From positions 7,801,888-7,865,887 of the forward strand of contig OX387186.1 in NCBI GenBank assembly GCA_947561395.2: 64,000 nucleotides of DNA, written 5' to 3'. Source of the stretch: Buxus sempervirens. Taxonomy: Eukaryota > Streptophyta > Magnoliopsida > Buxales > Buxaceae. Numbering within the stretch: the stretch's first letter is position 1; every line of letters starts with the position of its first letter. The translations under genes were made by a program, and so were the position numbers. Below the pieces are notes generated by a model that saw only the letters and a program-made list of their open reading frames with translations, had not been told where the DNA came from and searched no databases. Below, piece by piece: positions 12,855 through 23,992 of the stretch.

Positions 12855-13805
12855 TTGTCATCTTGCTCATGGTTTTTGAATTGGTATTTGTTAAATATTT
12901 CTACATCATCAAATAACCAACACTCCCATTCAGGATAAGGTGGAGATGATATGACCCTTTCTTTCTCATCAACATGCAGTTCATGTTCATCCTTGCATCC
13001 CGTTTGGTTCACAAGTGGTGCTAGTTGGTACAGTGAATAGACCTGATCCTTCTAAGGAAGGATTTTTTAGAGTGTGGAATAGCTAGAGAGGACAATGAAA
13101 CCTTCCCTTAAAAACAGTAGAAAACCTTTCAAAATGCAGTCTTTGTGAGAGTATTTCTTTCTAAGATCTTGGGGTCAACCCCAATTCACATTGTATTAAA
13201 TTCTCTTTGTTATATAGAGTAAGGATAGCTCCTGTATTAAGTTCTCCTCCCTGTAATGGTAAGGATTACATTAAGACCTTTCCATAAATTCATGGCAATG
13301 TGCACTGTAGACGCAGAGAGACGCCTAAGGGTGAGTTGAAAAATCGAATTGCTTTTGGTTTGAGTGTGTATCATCTGCACCTAATTTCTCATACACCCTT
13401 ACGCCCTCTCGTTGTGTTTGGTATATTCACACTTCAAAGAACCATTTCATGAGAGAAATAATTTTTTAAATGAGATGCACCAATTACAATTGGTGCACGA
13501 GAAATTGGATGCAAATGATTTTTGTTCCCTTGGTTTTGGGTTTTTTTAGAGTGTTTACTAACGCAAATGAACTAGAAACCGAACTGAAATGGATCAAATA
13601 CATTAAAATCGAACCCAAGAAAGCCGATATTTTTTAAAAGCCGCTACTTTTTAGGGAACTCCTTATACGCCCTATTGATGAGTGATACGGATTAGAGAGC
13701 ACCTTCTTTTTCATTTTCCATATAAATCAAGAGAGGAGATAGCGAGCAGGTGCTTCCCACCTTTGCTGAAGGCAGACGCCTGAATCGTCTATTTTGTTTC
13801 TATTC

Positions 13806-13838
13806 AACTAGTAGGGTGCACATGCAGAACTGCACGTG
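13806..13838 (+). repeat. first copy of a 33-bp direct repeat
   Basis: It begins aactagtagggtgcac and ends actgcacgtg. The second copy is at 14066-14098. They differ at a few positions and are 260 bp apart, possibly the ends of a small mobile element. Unit B has the same pair, the first beginning near 30098. Confidence 0.6.
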
Positions 13839-14078
13839 GGGAAAGAAACAGTTGCAACTGTCTATAATTTAAACTTTAAACTAATAGGTAATAATTTCAT
13901 ACGGAAGAAGTATCATAGAAGTAGGGGGTTTTAATTTAAAAGTAGAAGGAGCGGGGGTAGTAGGGATTATATGTTGGTGTTCTTTTGGTTGTAGAGAGCA
14001 ATTTTAGGGGGAAAAAAAATGAGGGCCAAAATCTAAGAATATTGCCCCCACCTTTCTTTACTAATAACTAGCAGGGTG

Positions 14079-14098
14079 CACGTGCAGTACTGCACGTG
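14079..14098 (+). promoter_or_regulatory. perfect 20-bp palindrome with two G-boxes
   Basis: CACGTGCAGTACTGCACGTG reads the same on both strands. Each end is the plant G-box CACGTG, a known bZIP/bHLH target. It lies 200 bp before the ATG of the zinc-domain gene. Unit B keeps it unchanged at 30372-30391. A regulatory role is inference; it could equally be a transposon end. Confidence 0.45.
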
Positions 14099-14297
14099 TA
14101 CAAGAAGAGAGGGATAGAAGGAAAACGTGGGAGAGGACAATTGAAAAACTGATTTTGAGTGCTGTTATATTTTGTGAGCTTTGGTTTGGAAAGAACTTAA
14201 GTGCCTTCCTTCCATTACTTATAGCCAAATTATTTGGAACTTTCTTTTCTTTTTTCGGGCTCTAATAATATAGAAGGATTTTACTCCACATACTGTA

Positions 14298-14768
14298 ATG
14301 GCAGAAGCTAATAACTCAGATTCAGGAACTAACTCAATGCAGCAAGAAATATACCGCTGTAAAAAATGTCGAAGAATTGTTGCTGCACGAGAAAATGTTG
14401 TTGTTCATGAACGTGGGGAAGGAGAGAAATGCTTTAAATGGAAGAAAAGGAAGGGAAAGGAAAGTGAACCAACAGAATGCTCCTCCATTTTTGTGGAGCC
14501 CATGAAGTGGATGCAGGCAGGTATAATTCTAAACCTAAACAACCGAAGTTCCTGTTCACTATTAATCTCTTTTTATCAGGACACTGACTTGGTTTTGGAT
14601 TTTGGCTGGCTAGTACAAGATGGTTATATTGAAGATAAGCTTCAATGCATGGGATGTAAAGCTCGTTTGGGTTCCTTCAACTGGTCAGGCATGCAATGCA
14701 GCTGTGGGGCTTGGGTGAATCCAGCGTTTCAGCTACACAAGAGCCGAATCGATGAATGCCACATGTGA
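14298..14768 (+). CDS. stand-alone YVH1/DUSP12-type zinc-binding protein, At4g18593-like (copy A)
   Basis: Two exons, 14298-14520 and 14614-14768, make 125 residues. The intron is gtataatt to ggctag. Cysteine pairs are CKKC (21, 24), CMGC (86, 89) and CSC (103, 105), with C61 and conserved IFVEPMKWMQ, LGSFNWSGMQCSCG and PAFQLHKSRID. This is the C-terminal zinc domain of the YVH1/DUSP12 phosphatases without any phosphatase domain, as in Arabidopsis At4g18593 (annotated as an inactive dual-specificity phosphatase-like protein). In yeast the YVH1 zinc domain serves 60S ribosome maturation, so a related role is possible but unproven. The 93-nt intron is in frame and has no stop; if kept it would give 156 residues. 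Copy B encodes an identical protein. Confidence 0.85.
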   Translation: MAEANNSDSGTNSMQQEIYRCKKCRRIVAARENVVVHERGEGEKCFKWKKRKGKESEPTECSSIFVEPMKWMQAGIILNLNNRSSCSLLISFYQDTDLVLDFGWLVQDGYIEDKLQCMGCKARLGSFNWSGMQCSCGAWVNPAFQLHKSRIDECHM

Positions 14769-15222
14769 ACTTTGCAATGAATCTTGACCAATAATTGCAT
14801 ACAACTGAAGCAAAATGAAAAGTTTTTTGTAGTTTAACACTTCTGCAGAGGGAATTTGGTTCTAGTATCATGCATGAATCCAGAAGAGTCGGCAACTTTG
14901 ATGAGTTCATGTTATTAGCCAGTGCTGTGGATGTTTAAGATGAATGAGAGCATATAAGGACTTGAAGAGTTTTCTCCCTCTCTTGTAGATTATATGCAAG
15001 TAAATGTGTGTTAGTTTAACTCTTCTGTATAAAATTATATTGAACAATATATCTTAAAGCCAAATTAGATCCTCATGAGTTTGTTTTTCTACAATTATGT
15101 CATGAAATAAGAGATTTATACCGCTTGTCTCGGCCAAGTGAACTTGCAAGTAAGCATCCCCAACAAATTATTAACTTTTAGCTAATGCAAAGTAAATTTA
15201 ACTCTTCTTCTGGTAAACAGGT
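14769..15222. other. 3' flank of zinc-domain gene A
   Basis: AT-rich and non-coding. It is the likely 3' UTR and spacer up to the LTR start. Confidence 0.5.
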
Positions 15223-17883
15223 TGTTAGAATCCCAATTTTGAGGGTTTTAATTGCAAAAAAACAGAAAAATGAGGTTTTGAAATAAAAGTTTGAAATTAG
15301 GAGAAAAGCGATATTTTAAAATTAATTTTGTATCCTAAACTTTTCAAAATATCAGAAGTAGAATAAAACTTTTTAAATTTATAAAAATCTGCCCCTGGAT
15401 TTCAACGGATGTAATTCTATTTTTGTTTGATTCATAGGTTGACTTTAGAAACCATTAAAATCAAACTGGATGTAATTCTATTTTTGTTTGATTCATAGGT
15501 TGACCTTGGCAAGCCAAAAATCAAAGAGAATCATCTAGAAAAAAATCCTATGTTTGAAGAAACTACTTTACCAAAAAAATGTTTGAAGAAACTAAATGGG
15601 AGAAGAATTAGAGAGTTTCTCAAACTATTCAAGCTGTTCTCGATTTTTTGAAGCTCACGATTGAACCAGACCTCTCTCCCTCTCGCAGCAACTCTCACAT
15701 CTCTCTCGATCTTTGGCTAGCTGTCTCTCTCTTTCTATTTCTCTCTTGTCCGAAATACTCGGCTGGGGAATTTTTCTTTCCGTTTTGTTGTAAATCTCCC
15801 TCCCCCCCTCTCTCTCTCTCTCTCTTCGGTGAGCAACCAGACCTGTAAAAGGGAGCTTCTTCCACTCTCGAAAAAACTTCTTTTCTGCCGGAAAAAACCC
15901 ATCTCTCCCCTGGTCGCACCTCTCTCTTACCATCTTCTTCTGCTGTGGACGAACCCATCAAGCCTCTTCTGTCGCTTCCCCTCTTGCCACCTCTCTCGGT
16001 CGCAGACCCCTGTCACAGCAACTCTCTCTCATCTCTTGCACTCCTTCTCTCACTCTCGCAATCTCCTCTTAGCCGCAGCCACACCTCCCTCTCGCCATCT
16101 CTCACATTTGTTTTTCCCAGTCGTACCTTCATCCTCTCTTGCTGTTAACCCCTGTCGCATCTCTCTCTCTCTCATCATCTCTCCGTCGCAACAGTAGATC
16201 CCTAAGTCCCTTGTCTTTTTCCCTCGAATCTCAATCGCACTTCTCGAACTCTCTCCGGATCTCGTCCGCGCTGCTTCTGCACCCTTTTTCCACAGCACAA
16301 TTTCTCTCTTCTGTGAGCACTCCTAGCCAGTCAAGCATATTGTACTAATCCTACTCTGCCGATCCAGGTAAGAGAACGATTCTTTCATTCATGGCTTGTT
16401 TGAAATCTGATTGGAGGAGAGGTAGTTCCTAGCTGTTTTCTGTTTGTACAGTAGGTGTTCATTAAACTTGGATGATCTTTGTAACGAGGTTTGAATGAAT
16501 GTATGCAGACAGAATGAATATATTGGTTTTGAATCTGATTGTCATTTTCTATATGATGCTTTTTGGCGATTGATTCTTTCTGGACTGGTTTAGTTTAAAT
16601 GCACATGTAAGCTATCATGATTTTTGTGGCTGTCATGGTCTAAATATTCTACTGGTTGCTTCAACTCAGTAATTCCATCAAGTAAAATAGGCTGTGCCAT
16701 GAACAGTAGCATTTACTTTGTTTTGATTTAAATTTGGGTATAAGGATTGTTCTTTCAGAATCCCTCTATTCCATTCTTAAATCCCCTTTTTTTAGAATAT
16801 GGTGGGATATGTGTTCATCTTTGAAGATAAAGTGTGTGCTTGTTAACCGGAGGAAATAATTTTTGGAACATTTGTTCTTGTAAAATCAAGTTTTCAATGG
16901 ATTCGGTCACACGTGTTTGTATATTATTTCATGATCATTATTTTCAGATTGTTTAATTAGTATTTGTAGTTTTTTTATTCCATTATTTTATAGATTATTT
17001 CTCTCATACCATTTAATCCGTCATTGTAATATATCTCCATCACATTAGTGTTTAGGTACTTATTCTTTTAGAAATCCCAAAAATTTCAGAATTTTGTATT
17101 TCAGAAAATTTAAGTTTAATATTTTATTTGTAGGAATTTAAAATTTTAGAAATCTCGTGTATATAGGATTTTAGAAATTTTGCCATTTTAGGATTTTAGA
17201 AATAGTTTTCTTGAACAAATTCCAGTTAAATTAGAAACTTTCTCTTTTAATTTTAAGAAATTTCTAATAAAAAATGAAAAAAAAGAAAGTTTTAGACGCT
17301 TTAGGAATAATAAATTTTTCTGTTTTATTTGCATCTTTAAATATTTAGAAATTTGTAAATATTAGGATTTTAGAAATAATCCTCTTGTATAAAATTTATC
17401 AAACTTCGAAATTTTTCATATTTTAGGATTTGTATATATTAGCAAACTTAGAGACACATAGAAATTTAGAAACTTTCCTTTTTGTTTAGTAAACTTAGAA
17501 ACTGTCTTTTATTTTTTAGAAATCTATAAAGATTAGGATTTTAGGAATATTCTACTTGTATAAAATTTAGCTAACATAGAAATTTCCCATTTTCAGGATT
17601 TGTATCTATTAGGATTTTTTCTTAGAATTTTAGGAAATTATAAATAAATAACATTTTCAAGGTAAAATTCAAATAAGGTAACTAGTTCATTGAACCAGAG
17701 GTGGTTGGGTGCCTAACACCTTCCTTACAACTTAAGTGAATCCCCAACCCAAAATTTGGTTGGACCGATTTTGAATTCTCAATTAATTAATTAATTTTCT
17801 TGGTGTCTATCCACATCCAATTTAAACCATGGATGGTGGCGACTCCATTAACCCAAACCAACCCCACGGGTCATGTTCGCACA
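15223..17883 (+). mobile_element. old Ty3-type (Tat/Ogre-like) LTR, unit A
   Basis: The segment starts tgttagaatccc and ends tgttcgcaca. It is followed by TGGCGACTCCACTGGGGA, which looks like a primer-binding site of the kind seen in Tat/Ogre elements. The pyrimidine-rich block at 15650-16350 is typical of a leader inside such LTRs. No gag or pol was seen, so the element is broken: one LTR plus leader. Its presence at the same place in unit B shows it is older than that duplication. Confidence 0.6.
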
Positions 17884-19500
17884 GCTGGCGACTCCACTGG
17901 GGAGTGTTGAGTTCAACCCTAGACTAGATTTCACCCTAATTTTGTAATATTATTAATTGCTTGATCTTTTAGAATAATTTGTACATGTGCATACACACAC
18001 ACACACCATGGATGTAATGTAATTGTTGTATTTATTGTCTTGATTATATTTGCGTGGGGTGATGCGCATGAGGGAAAATGCACAAATTAGCCACCTTGAA
18101 TAGTGCATGAACATGCATTGCATAGCCATTAGATTTTTATCTAGCAGTCTACTCCCCACCCATTATAAACTAAACCCGGCTAATAGTAATCCAGTGTACC
18201 CGAGATCTCAATCTGGGAAAGCGAGGCAGAACCTTACCAACTCAACCGCCTAGCTTTGGCTAAAGGGTTGGGTCACCTCTTCCTTACTTATAAACCTGCA
18301 TGCATATGTGATGATCATGATTGAAGTAGCACGCTTCCCGATAATAATAGGATTAATATAACCAAATTTAAAAATGGTTAAAATTGATGAGTCCATGGGG
18401 GGCCCACAACACCCCAACCCATTGCATTTTGAGTTAGACCTAGTAAATGGGTCCAATAGGCCCATGGATAAGGAGCCTACCCAAACAAACCAGGGGAGCC
18501 ACCCCAGGCCCATGCATTTGAGTCTTGAGAGACGTGGACTAGGCCCATTGAGTCCGCTTGAGGTGTCCATGAGTCCAAGTTGCACCTTGGGGATAAGATG
18601 AAGCATGCCACATTAGAGCAAACCTCCAAGCCTAGATTAGGGTCTGATAGCGTAGCCAGTCCAAGAAGGCAAGATTGTATCTTTTTTCTTTCAATCCAAG
18701 AAGGCAAGTTGTATTTTTTTTATTTCAGCCCAGGAATGCCAAGTTGTATTTTCTACTTCTTTTGTTTAAAGTGTCTGTACTATTTGGCCTGTGATGGCAA
18801 ATGGTAAACATGGCCCAATTGGTCTATAACATGTAATAATACAGGGACATACAAATCAAGCTCGAACAAACAGCATAGACAGTTGAGACAAGAACTCATG
18901 GACACTTCTCCTACACAAGTCAGTCTAGATGTCATGCCATAATTGGCATATCCCATCTAGGATCTGCACACTTATTTTATACTCTTTCTGGATTTGAGGG
19001 ATTATGGTTTGCTCATCTGGTTTGATTCATTTATGGTAAGTCTCCATCAAAGTTAAAATTAGCATTTATGGGCATGCTTACATAAATGGTCTCATATGCA
19101 TCACGGTCAAAACTTGATCCACAAGTTGGACCCAACTCAGCCTAGTGCACAAGATGGACCCAGATGGAACTAAACCAAGGCTAATCCTTGAAGGCCCAAT
19201 CCACAAGATGGACCCAAATGGAACCAAACCAAAGGCGTAATCCCCAGTCCACAATATGAACCCAAATAGATTAAACCAAAGCCCAATCCAAGAAGACCCA
19301 ATCATTGAACCCAAGACCTAGCCTTGGTGATCCAGTCCACATGATGGACCATCTTAAATACTCAAGGCCCAGTCCACAAGTTGGACCCATTTTTCCACAA
19401 AGTTAGGACCCTATTTCCACAAAGTTAGGATCCTATTTCTACAAAGTTGGATCTTTGTTCACAAGTTGGGCCATTTTTCCACGAATTTGCTTGGATACGA
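17884..19500 (+). mobile_element. leader remnant of the Ty3-type element (unit A)
   Basis: This is non-coding sequence after the primer-binding-like site, with a (CA)n stretch near 17995 and many variants of a 'cacaagatggaccc' phrase between 19080 and 19480. The right border is uncertain. It also occurs in unit B, and a remnant of its end is in unit C from 47771. Confidence 0.45.
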
Positions 19501-20278
19501 TAAACAAAGGTAACTGGAACCTAAGGATGTTCTGATAGACATTGCATAAAAAGATATTTCAATGCAAATCAATATTGGCAAAAGCTGGACCAATACCTTT
19601 ATTTTACTTCACCAATGTACTCATGTATATCAACAGTCACAATAGAATGAACACAAAGCCAGAATAAAATAAATACTAGTTGCATAGATTGTAAGCGATA
19701 GACAATTTTTAACTTTATTATGTAGTGTCTTAAGGAAGAATCTTCTTGGCTCATCTCTAACCCTCCTTTTTTCCGATGAGGTTAGAAAATGTTAATGATA
19801 TGTAAGATGGTTGTTTGAAAGATTTTAATCAGTTAGCGCAATTGATGGCAAGAATCAACCAGAATAGACAGAAACAGCTAGAATCATAAGAATCTCTTTG
19901 TGAAATACTTGTAATTGGCAGTATCTCATTGGAAGACCTTTATCTTGAATGAATGAGATAGGATGGTGAAAGCATTCAAAAAGAGACAAGAAAAAAAAAA
20001 GGTACGAACTAGTTAATAAATTAGTTGTATTTTAGCATTTGAATTAGTAAAATGCGTTTCAGTATTCATGCAAATAAATATAATACGAATTTGAAGGAGC
20101 ATCTTACGAGGAATCTTAGCTTTTTGATTCACTTGACCATGATTACAGGAAGAATGTTACTCTACGGGGATGGGAAATCAGGTCAGAATCGCAAAACTCC
20201 CAACGACACGCAGGAGAAGTCTCTATCTAGTAACCATCAAGATACAACTCAATACCAGATTGCAGGATGAAAGTTACC

Positions 20279-20286
20279 TATATAAA
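20279..20286 (+). promoter_or_regulatory. TATA box of protease gene A
   Basis: TATATAAA lies 77 bp before the ATG at 20363. About 800 bp upstream (from near 19500) is nearly the same in all three units, so the promoter was duplicated with the gene. Confidence 0.75.
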
Positions 20287-20362
20287 CACTAGCCACCTTT
20301 GAGTTTTTAGTATCCCATCTCCTCTTAATTTCTCCTCTATTTTCAAAGTTATTTGCTAATCC

Positions 20363-21465
20363 ATGGCTTCTACTGCCTGTTTGTTTTTGCTTTTAATTTT
20401 GGGAGCATTTGTGTCACAAACCACCTCTCGGACTCTTCCTGAGGCATCCATGTCCGCGAGGCATGAGCAATGGATGGCTCAGTATGGCCGTGATTACAAT
20501 GATGCAGCTGAGAAGGAAAGGCGTTTCATGATATTCCAGGAAAATGTGCAACTCATAGAATCTCACAACAACCATGGGGAAAAAACATATAAGTTGGGTG
20601 TGAATGAATTTACAGACCAAACAAATGAAGAGTTCATGGCCTCGCGCCTTGGATATAAGAGGACAGCCTCAAAAACAAGGTCCAGCTCAGAAGTGACACC
20701 CTTCAGATATGAAAATGTGACAGCAATGCCATCTAGTATGGACTGGAGAGAGAAAGGAGCTGTAACCCCCGTAAAGCATCAAGGCAAATGTGGTAAGAAA
20801 AATTCTTTTTTTCTACAAACTAACTTGTGTTTCAACTGTCTTATGATTTATTAACTTTTTTGTACCAAACTTCAGGATGTTGCTGGGCATTTGCAGCGGT
20901 AGCAGCAATGGAAGGGATTACACAAATTTCAACTGGTAAGTTAATCTCTCTGTCTGAGCAGGAATTGGTGGATTGTGATAAAAGTGGAGATAATCAGGGC
21001 TGTGAAGGTGGTTCCATGGATAGCGCCTTTAAATTCATCAAACAAAACGATGGCCTCACCACTGAAGCTAACTATGCCTATGAGGGGGTTGATGGAACCT
21101 GCAACGAGGAGAAGGCAGCTTTTCCTGCAGCAAAGATTAGCAGTCATGAAAATGTGCCTGCTAACAGTGAAGAGGCACTACTAAAAGCAGTTGCCAACCA
21201 GCCTGTTTCTGTTTCCATTGATGCCAGTGGATATGCTTTCCGATTTTACTCCGGTGGCATCTTCAGGGGAGAATGCGGCTTTGACCACCACCATGCTGTT
21301 ACTGTAGTTGGTTATGGGACTCATGATGGGACCAACTATTGGCTGGTCAAGAACTCATGGAGCACCAGCTGGGGAGAGGAAGGATACATGAAGATGCAAA
21401 GAGATGTTAATGCAAAGGAAGGCCTCTGTGGTATTGCAATGAAGGCTTCTTATCCTACTGTATGA
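20363..21465 (+). CDS. SAG39-like papain-family cysteine protease, copy A
   Basis: Two exons, 20363-20792 and 20876-21465, make 339 residues, the usual SAG39 length. There is a signal peptide ([20 protein letters not shown]), an I29 propeptide with the ERFNIN pattern ([18 protein letters not shown]) and GVNEFTD, then the mature enzyme. The catalytic triad is Cys146 (KCGCCWAF), His283 ([10 protein letters not shown]) and Asn303 (KNSW), with the oxyanion Gln in HQGKC. Differences from copies B and C sit around the cleft: Ser after CEGG, Ser in PVSVS, His before the catalytic His, and NSWSTSWG where the family has NSWGTSWG. An NVT sequon lies in the propeptide. Known SAG39-type enzymes are secreted or vacuolar proteases of senescence and defence. 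No break was seen; the gene looks functional. Confidence 0.93.
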
Positions 21466-21614
21466 ACCTAAAGGGACTTTTAATCATAAAAGGGTTCCTC
21501 CCTCTCTTCTATAGATAATAATATGCATATCTGTGTGTCAATCTCAGTCACTATGTTGCTGCTTCTTTTCTTAGTAAATTTGTGCAGAAAAATGGATCTC
21601 AAGTATGAGAGATC
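21466..21614. other. 3' flank of protease A and join of units A and B
   Basis: The 3' UTR-like sequence resembles that of unit C (49869-50010) up to gagatctg, then switches to LINE-remnant sequence found at 6178 in unit A. Confidence 0.7.
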
Positions 21615-22256
21615 TGAATTGGTTAATTAACCACAATTTCATTTGTTATGAGGTAGCTAGATTCCTTTGGCTCCATCTTTTGCAAGCTGTTAGATATAAG
21701 TTGGTTACGCCTCGTGACATCAGAGACCTTCTCAGGCAATGCCATATTTGGTGGAATTAGGAGCAAGGAAAACTGATATATCAAAGCATTGACTATGCTA
21801 TTCCATGGGATTGATGGTCCAAAGAACGTTGAGGATCTTCGAAAGCAAGAACTCAAATTTCTGGACTTTGTGGAAAGATTCAAGCTTTGGGTGGCATTGC
21901 AGATATCGGTTAGAGAGGAGGTTCTTAATATGTGGGGTGACGATGATGATAGATTAGAAGGAAGTTGCTTTGCATTAGCCATTGGAACTAACAAGCAGTT
22001 TTACATGGTCTCCTTTTGGTCTCATTGATCTCAATTTGGTAGTTATTTGTCGAGAGAACCTGGCTCATGTGGCATTGAAGTTGTTTTAGAGATCATGAGG
22101 GGTATATCACTTAGAACCTGGTCTTATCCAGCATTGAAATGGTTTTAGAAATAATGAGGGGGATATAATTTATTTTTATTTTGGTTCAACAGGCAGGGGG
22201 GAATCTATTAGAACCCAAATCATCTATCTTTCCCTCCCTCCCCCTCTCTTTCTCTT
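21615..22256 (+). mobile_element. LINE remnant (unit B), shortened
   Basis: The same zf-RVT-like and linker frames as at 6178-6591 (for example [20 protein letters not shown]). The RNase H part is deleted: sequence jumps from ctctttctcttca to tatgaaaaac, skipping about 375 bp present in A and C. Confidence 0.5.
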
Positions 22257-22397
22257 CATATGAAAAACAATTTTGAAGGTGCCAAAATGGTGATGGGAAG
22301 GCCAAAAAGGATGGGAAATGAAACTGTTTTCAAGCTTCTTACGCTGGAAAATTATTTACTTACTGATATACATAAGAAAACAGAACATTTTAGAAAT

Positions 22398-22736
22398 GGA
22401 TTCACATTGTCTGCTGGGTGCCCAGCAGCCAATGGGAATCCGCCACATCAGCGGCCACATTAAAAATAATAGGATTCAAATCATCTGCTGGATGCCCACT
22501 AGTGCTGGGCACCCAGTAGCCAATGATTTGAAGCCACATCACCTGCAGCATTAAAAATAATGTGGCTTGTGTCATGCTGCAGGTGATGTGGCTTCAAATC
22601 ATTGGTTGCTGGGTGCCCAGCACTGCTGGGCATCCAGCAGATGATTTGAATCCAAAATAATATGCTTGTTTCAGGGCTGCCGCTGATGTGGCAGATTCCC
22701 ATTGGCTGCTGGGAACCCAGCAGACGATGTGAATCC
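22398..22736. mobile_element. palindromic Mutator-like MITE holding a second one (unit B)
   Basis: The outer arms are 22398-22471 and 22663-22736. They begin GGATTCACATTGTCTGCTGG and end as its near complement. The outer element without its guest is about 148 bp. Its flanks (tttagaaat and attacatct) do not match, unlike the inner element; the right flank is an inverted segment, so the target duplication was probably lost in that rearrangement. Confidence 0.7.
22472..22653. mobile_element. inner 182-bp palindromic MITE with 9-bp target duplication
   Basis: It begins GGATTCAAATCATCTGCTGG and is palindromic along its length. It is flanked by aaaataata at 22463-22471 and 22654-22662. A 9-bp duplication points to the Mutator superfamily. 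A sister of the same length is at 47416-47597. Confidence 0.85.
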
Positions 22737-22885
22737 ATTACATCTTCCAGACTTTATAATCCACTTTGGAAGCCAAGCAAGTCAGAACATACAAATATTC
22801 TCATATAAGTCCATTCATGTAGAAATCAAGTTCTGAAGAGGCCTCCAGATGTTTGGAGACCAAATTCCAGCTCAATCTGTGAAAC
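22737..22885 (-). repeat. segment inverted relative to units A and C
   Basis: Read on the minus strand, this matches unit A from about 7362 to 7510. Right after it, 22891-22937 repeats the end of the same stretch in forward orientation (gacttgcttggcttccaaag). The inversion starts exactly at the MITE's right edge. Confidence 0.85.
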
Positions 22886-23992
22886 TAAAGGACTTGCTTG
22901 GCTTCCAAAGTGGATTGTGAAGTCTGGAAGATGTAATCTGCATCCAGAAACACATATATGATCATGTATGGGAGACTTTCGGGAGTGGTAAAAATCTGCA
23001 ATACAATAAAAATGTTGATTGATGTGATTTGACATTTTAAATGTAGATCAATTGTTCTAGGATTTGAGTAGGTGCGGGTTGATGCCTCCAAAGAGGTAAC
23101 AAGTACATCGACAGGCCATTTATAGAGATTGCGAGTACAAACATACAGATTTTGATTGGCTAAAGCATTTGAGCAAGATTCACGTACATCCCAACTACTT
23201 GGGAAAGGAAATTCTGGATGCTTGAAATTTTAATTTTGTATTTGATTTCCACTAAAAAATTTCCTTTTTTTTATGCTCTGCTGAAAGTTTGATAAAAATA
23301 TGCAGCTCATAAAAGTGCAGGAAAGTAAACAAAGTATATATTGAAGTTTCAGTATAAACAATGCCAATCAAAAAATATATATATAATAAACAAAGTACAT
23401 CCACTACTTGCAAAAGGAAGACATCAAAAATATGTCTGCCTGTGCACCAGTTAGGGCCATTACTTGGTGTGATTGTAGAATCCTCACTCAGGCTACCAGC
23501 TTGAATTGATAGTGGAAATTGCTAATTTGATTATCATGCCTCTGCTTATCATGTATTTAATATATTTTTTATAATACAAATATTTTGAATCATACTATAA
23601 AGCATTTTTGCTGATTTTTACACTGATTAGCCAATCCTCCTCTCTTACTTGGGACCAGAAATGCAAAAAAGATAATGTGATGCAGAAGAATGTTGGCTGA
23701 ATGCTGATATGTTTTTTGATAGATCGACGATGTGGATTGTATTCATGTTGCCAACTCAAATAAATAAGGCATTTATATTGTTGGCGATCTTTAGAAACTA
23801 CACTTTTCCTTCCCCTTGCTGCCATATGGTATTTATAGCATTCAAACTGACTGATAAAATTTATTAGCTCATCCATGCATGTTTGTTTTCAGATAATAAA
23901 AATTCTGTCAAGATCTTTTATATTTTTAATTTTCTATGCATCAATCACTAGGTTCGTAAGACTTGAAAATTTTTACTGTTCTTTTATTGCAA
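22886..23992 (+). other. CRS2 intron remnant (unit B)
   Basis: It matches unit A at about 7473-8602 with small gaps and contains no gene. Confidence 0.7.

Larger units (their letters stand above)
12855..14297. other. spacer and upstream region of the zinc-domain gene (unit A)
   Basis: No gene is recognised. The interval holds two direct copies of a 33-bp palindrome-bearing repeat (13806-13838 and 14066-14098). The last 200 bp before the ATG is the likely promoter and 5' leader. Confidence 0.5.
3224..21614 (+). repeat. tandem segmental duplication, unit A
   Basis: Homology with unit C begins near 3224 and with unit B near 6178. The unit runs through the CRS2 3' exons, the zinc-domain gene, the LTR and the protease gene to the join near 21615. 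At the join the protease 3' flank (gagatctg) meets the LINE-remnant sequence (gaattggttaatt), overlapping by a few bases. Unit A alone has the Harbinger insertion and intact CRS2 exons. Confidence 0.9.

Noticed and set aside
14298-14768. A single 156-residue uninterrupted frame
   Set aside because: The middle 31 codons have intron borders and do not resemble the family; splicing gives the conserved 125-residue protein. The unspliced form is kept only as a possible isoform.
15648-16348. Several overlapping Ser/Leu/Pro-rich frames on both strands
   Set aside because: They are produced by a pyrimidine-rich LTR leader; no domain is seen.
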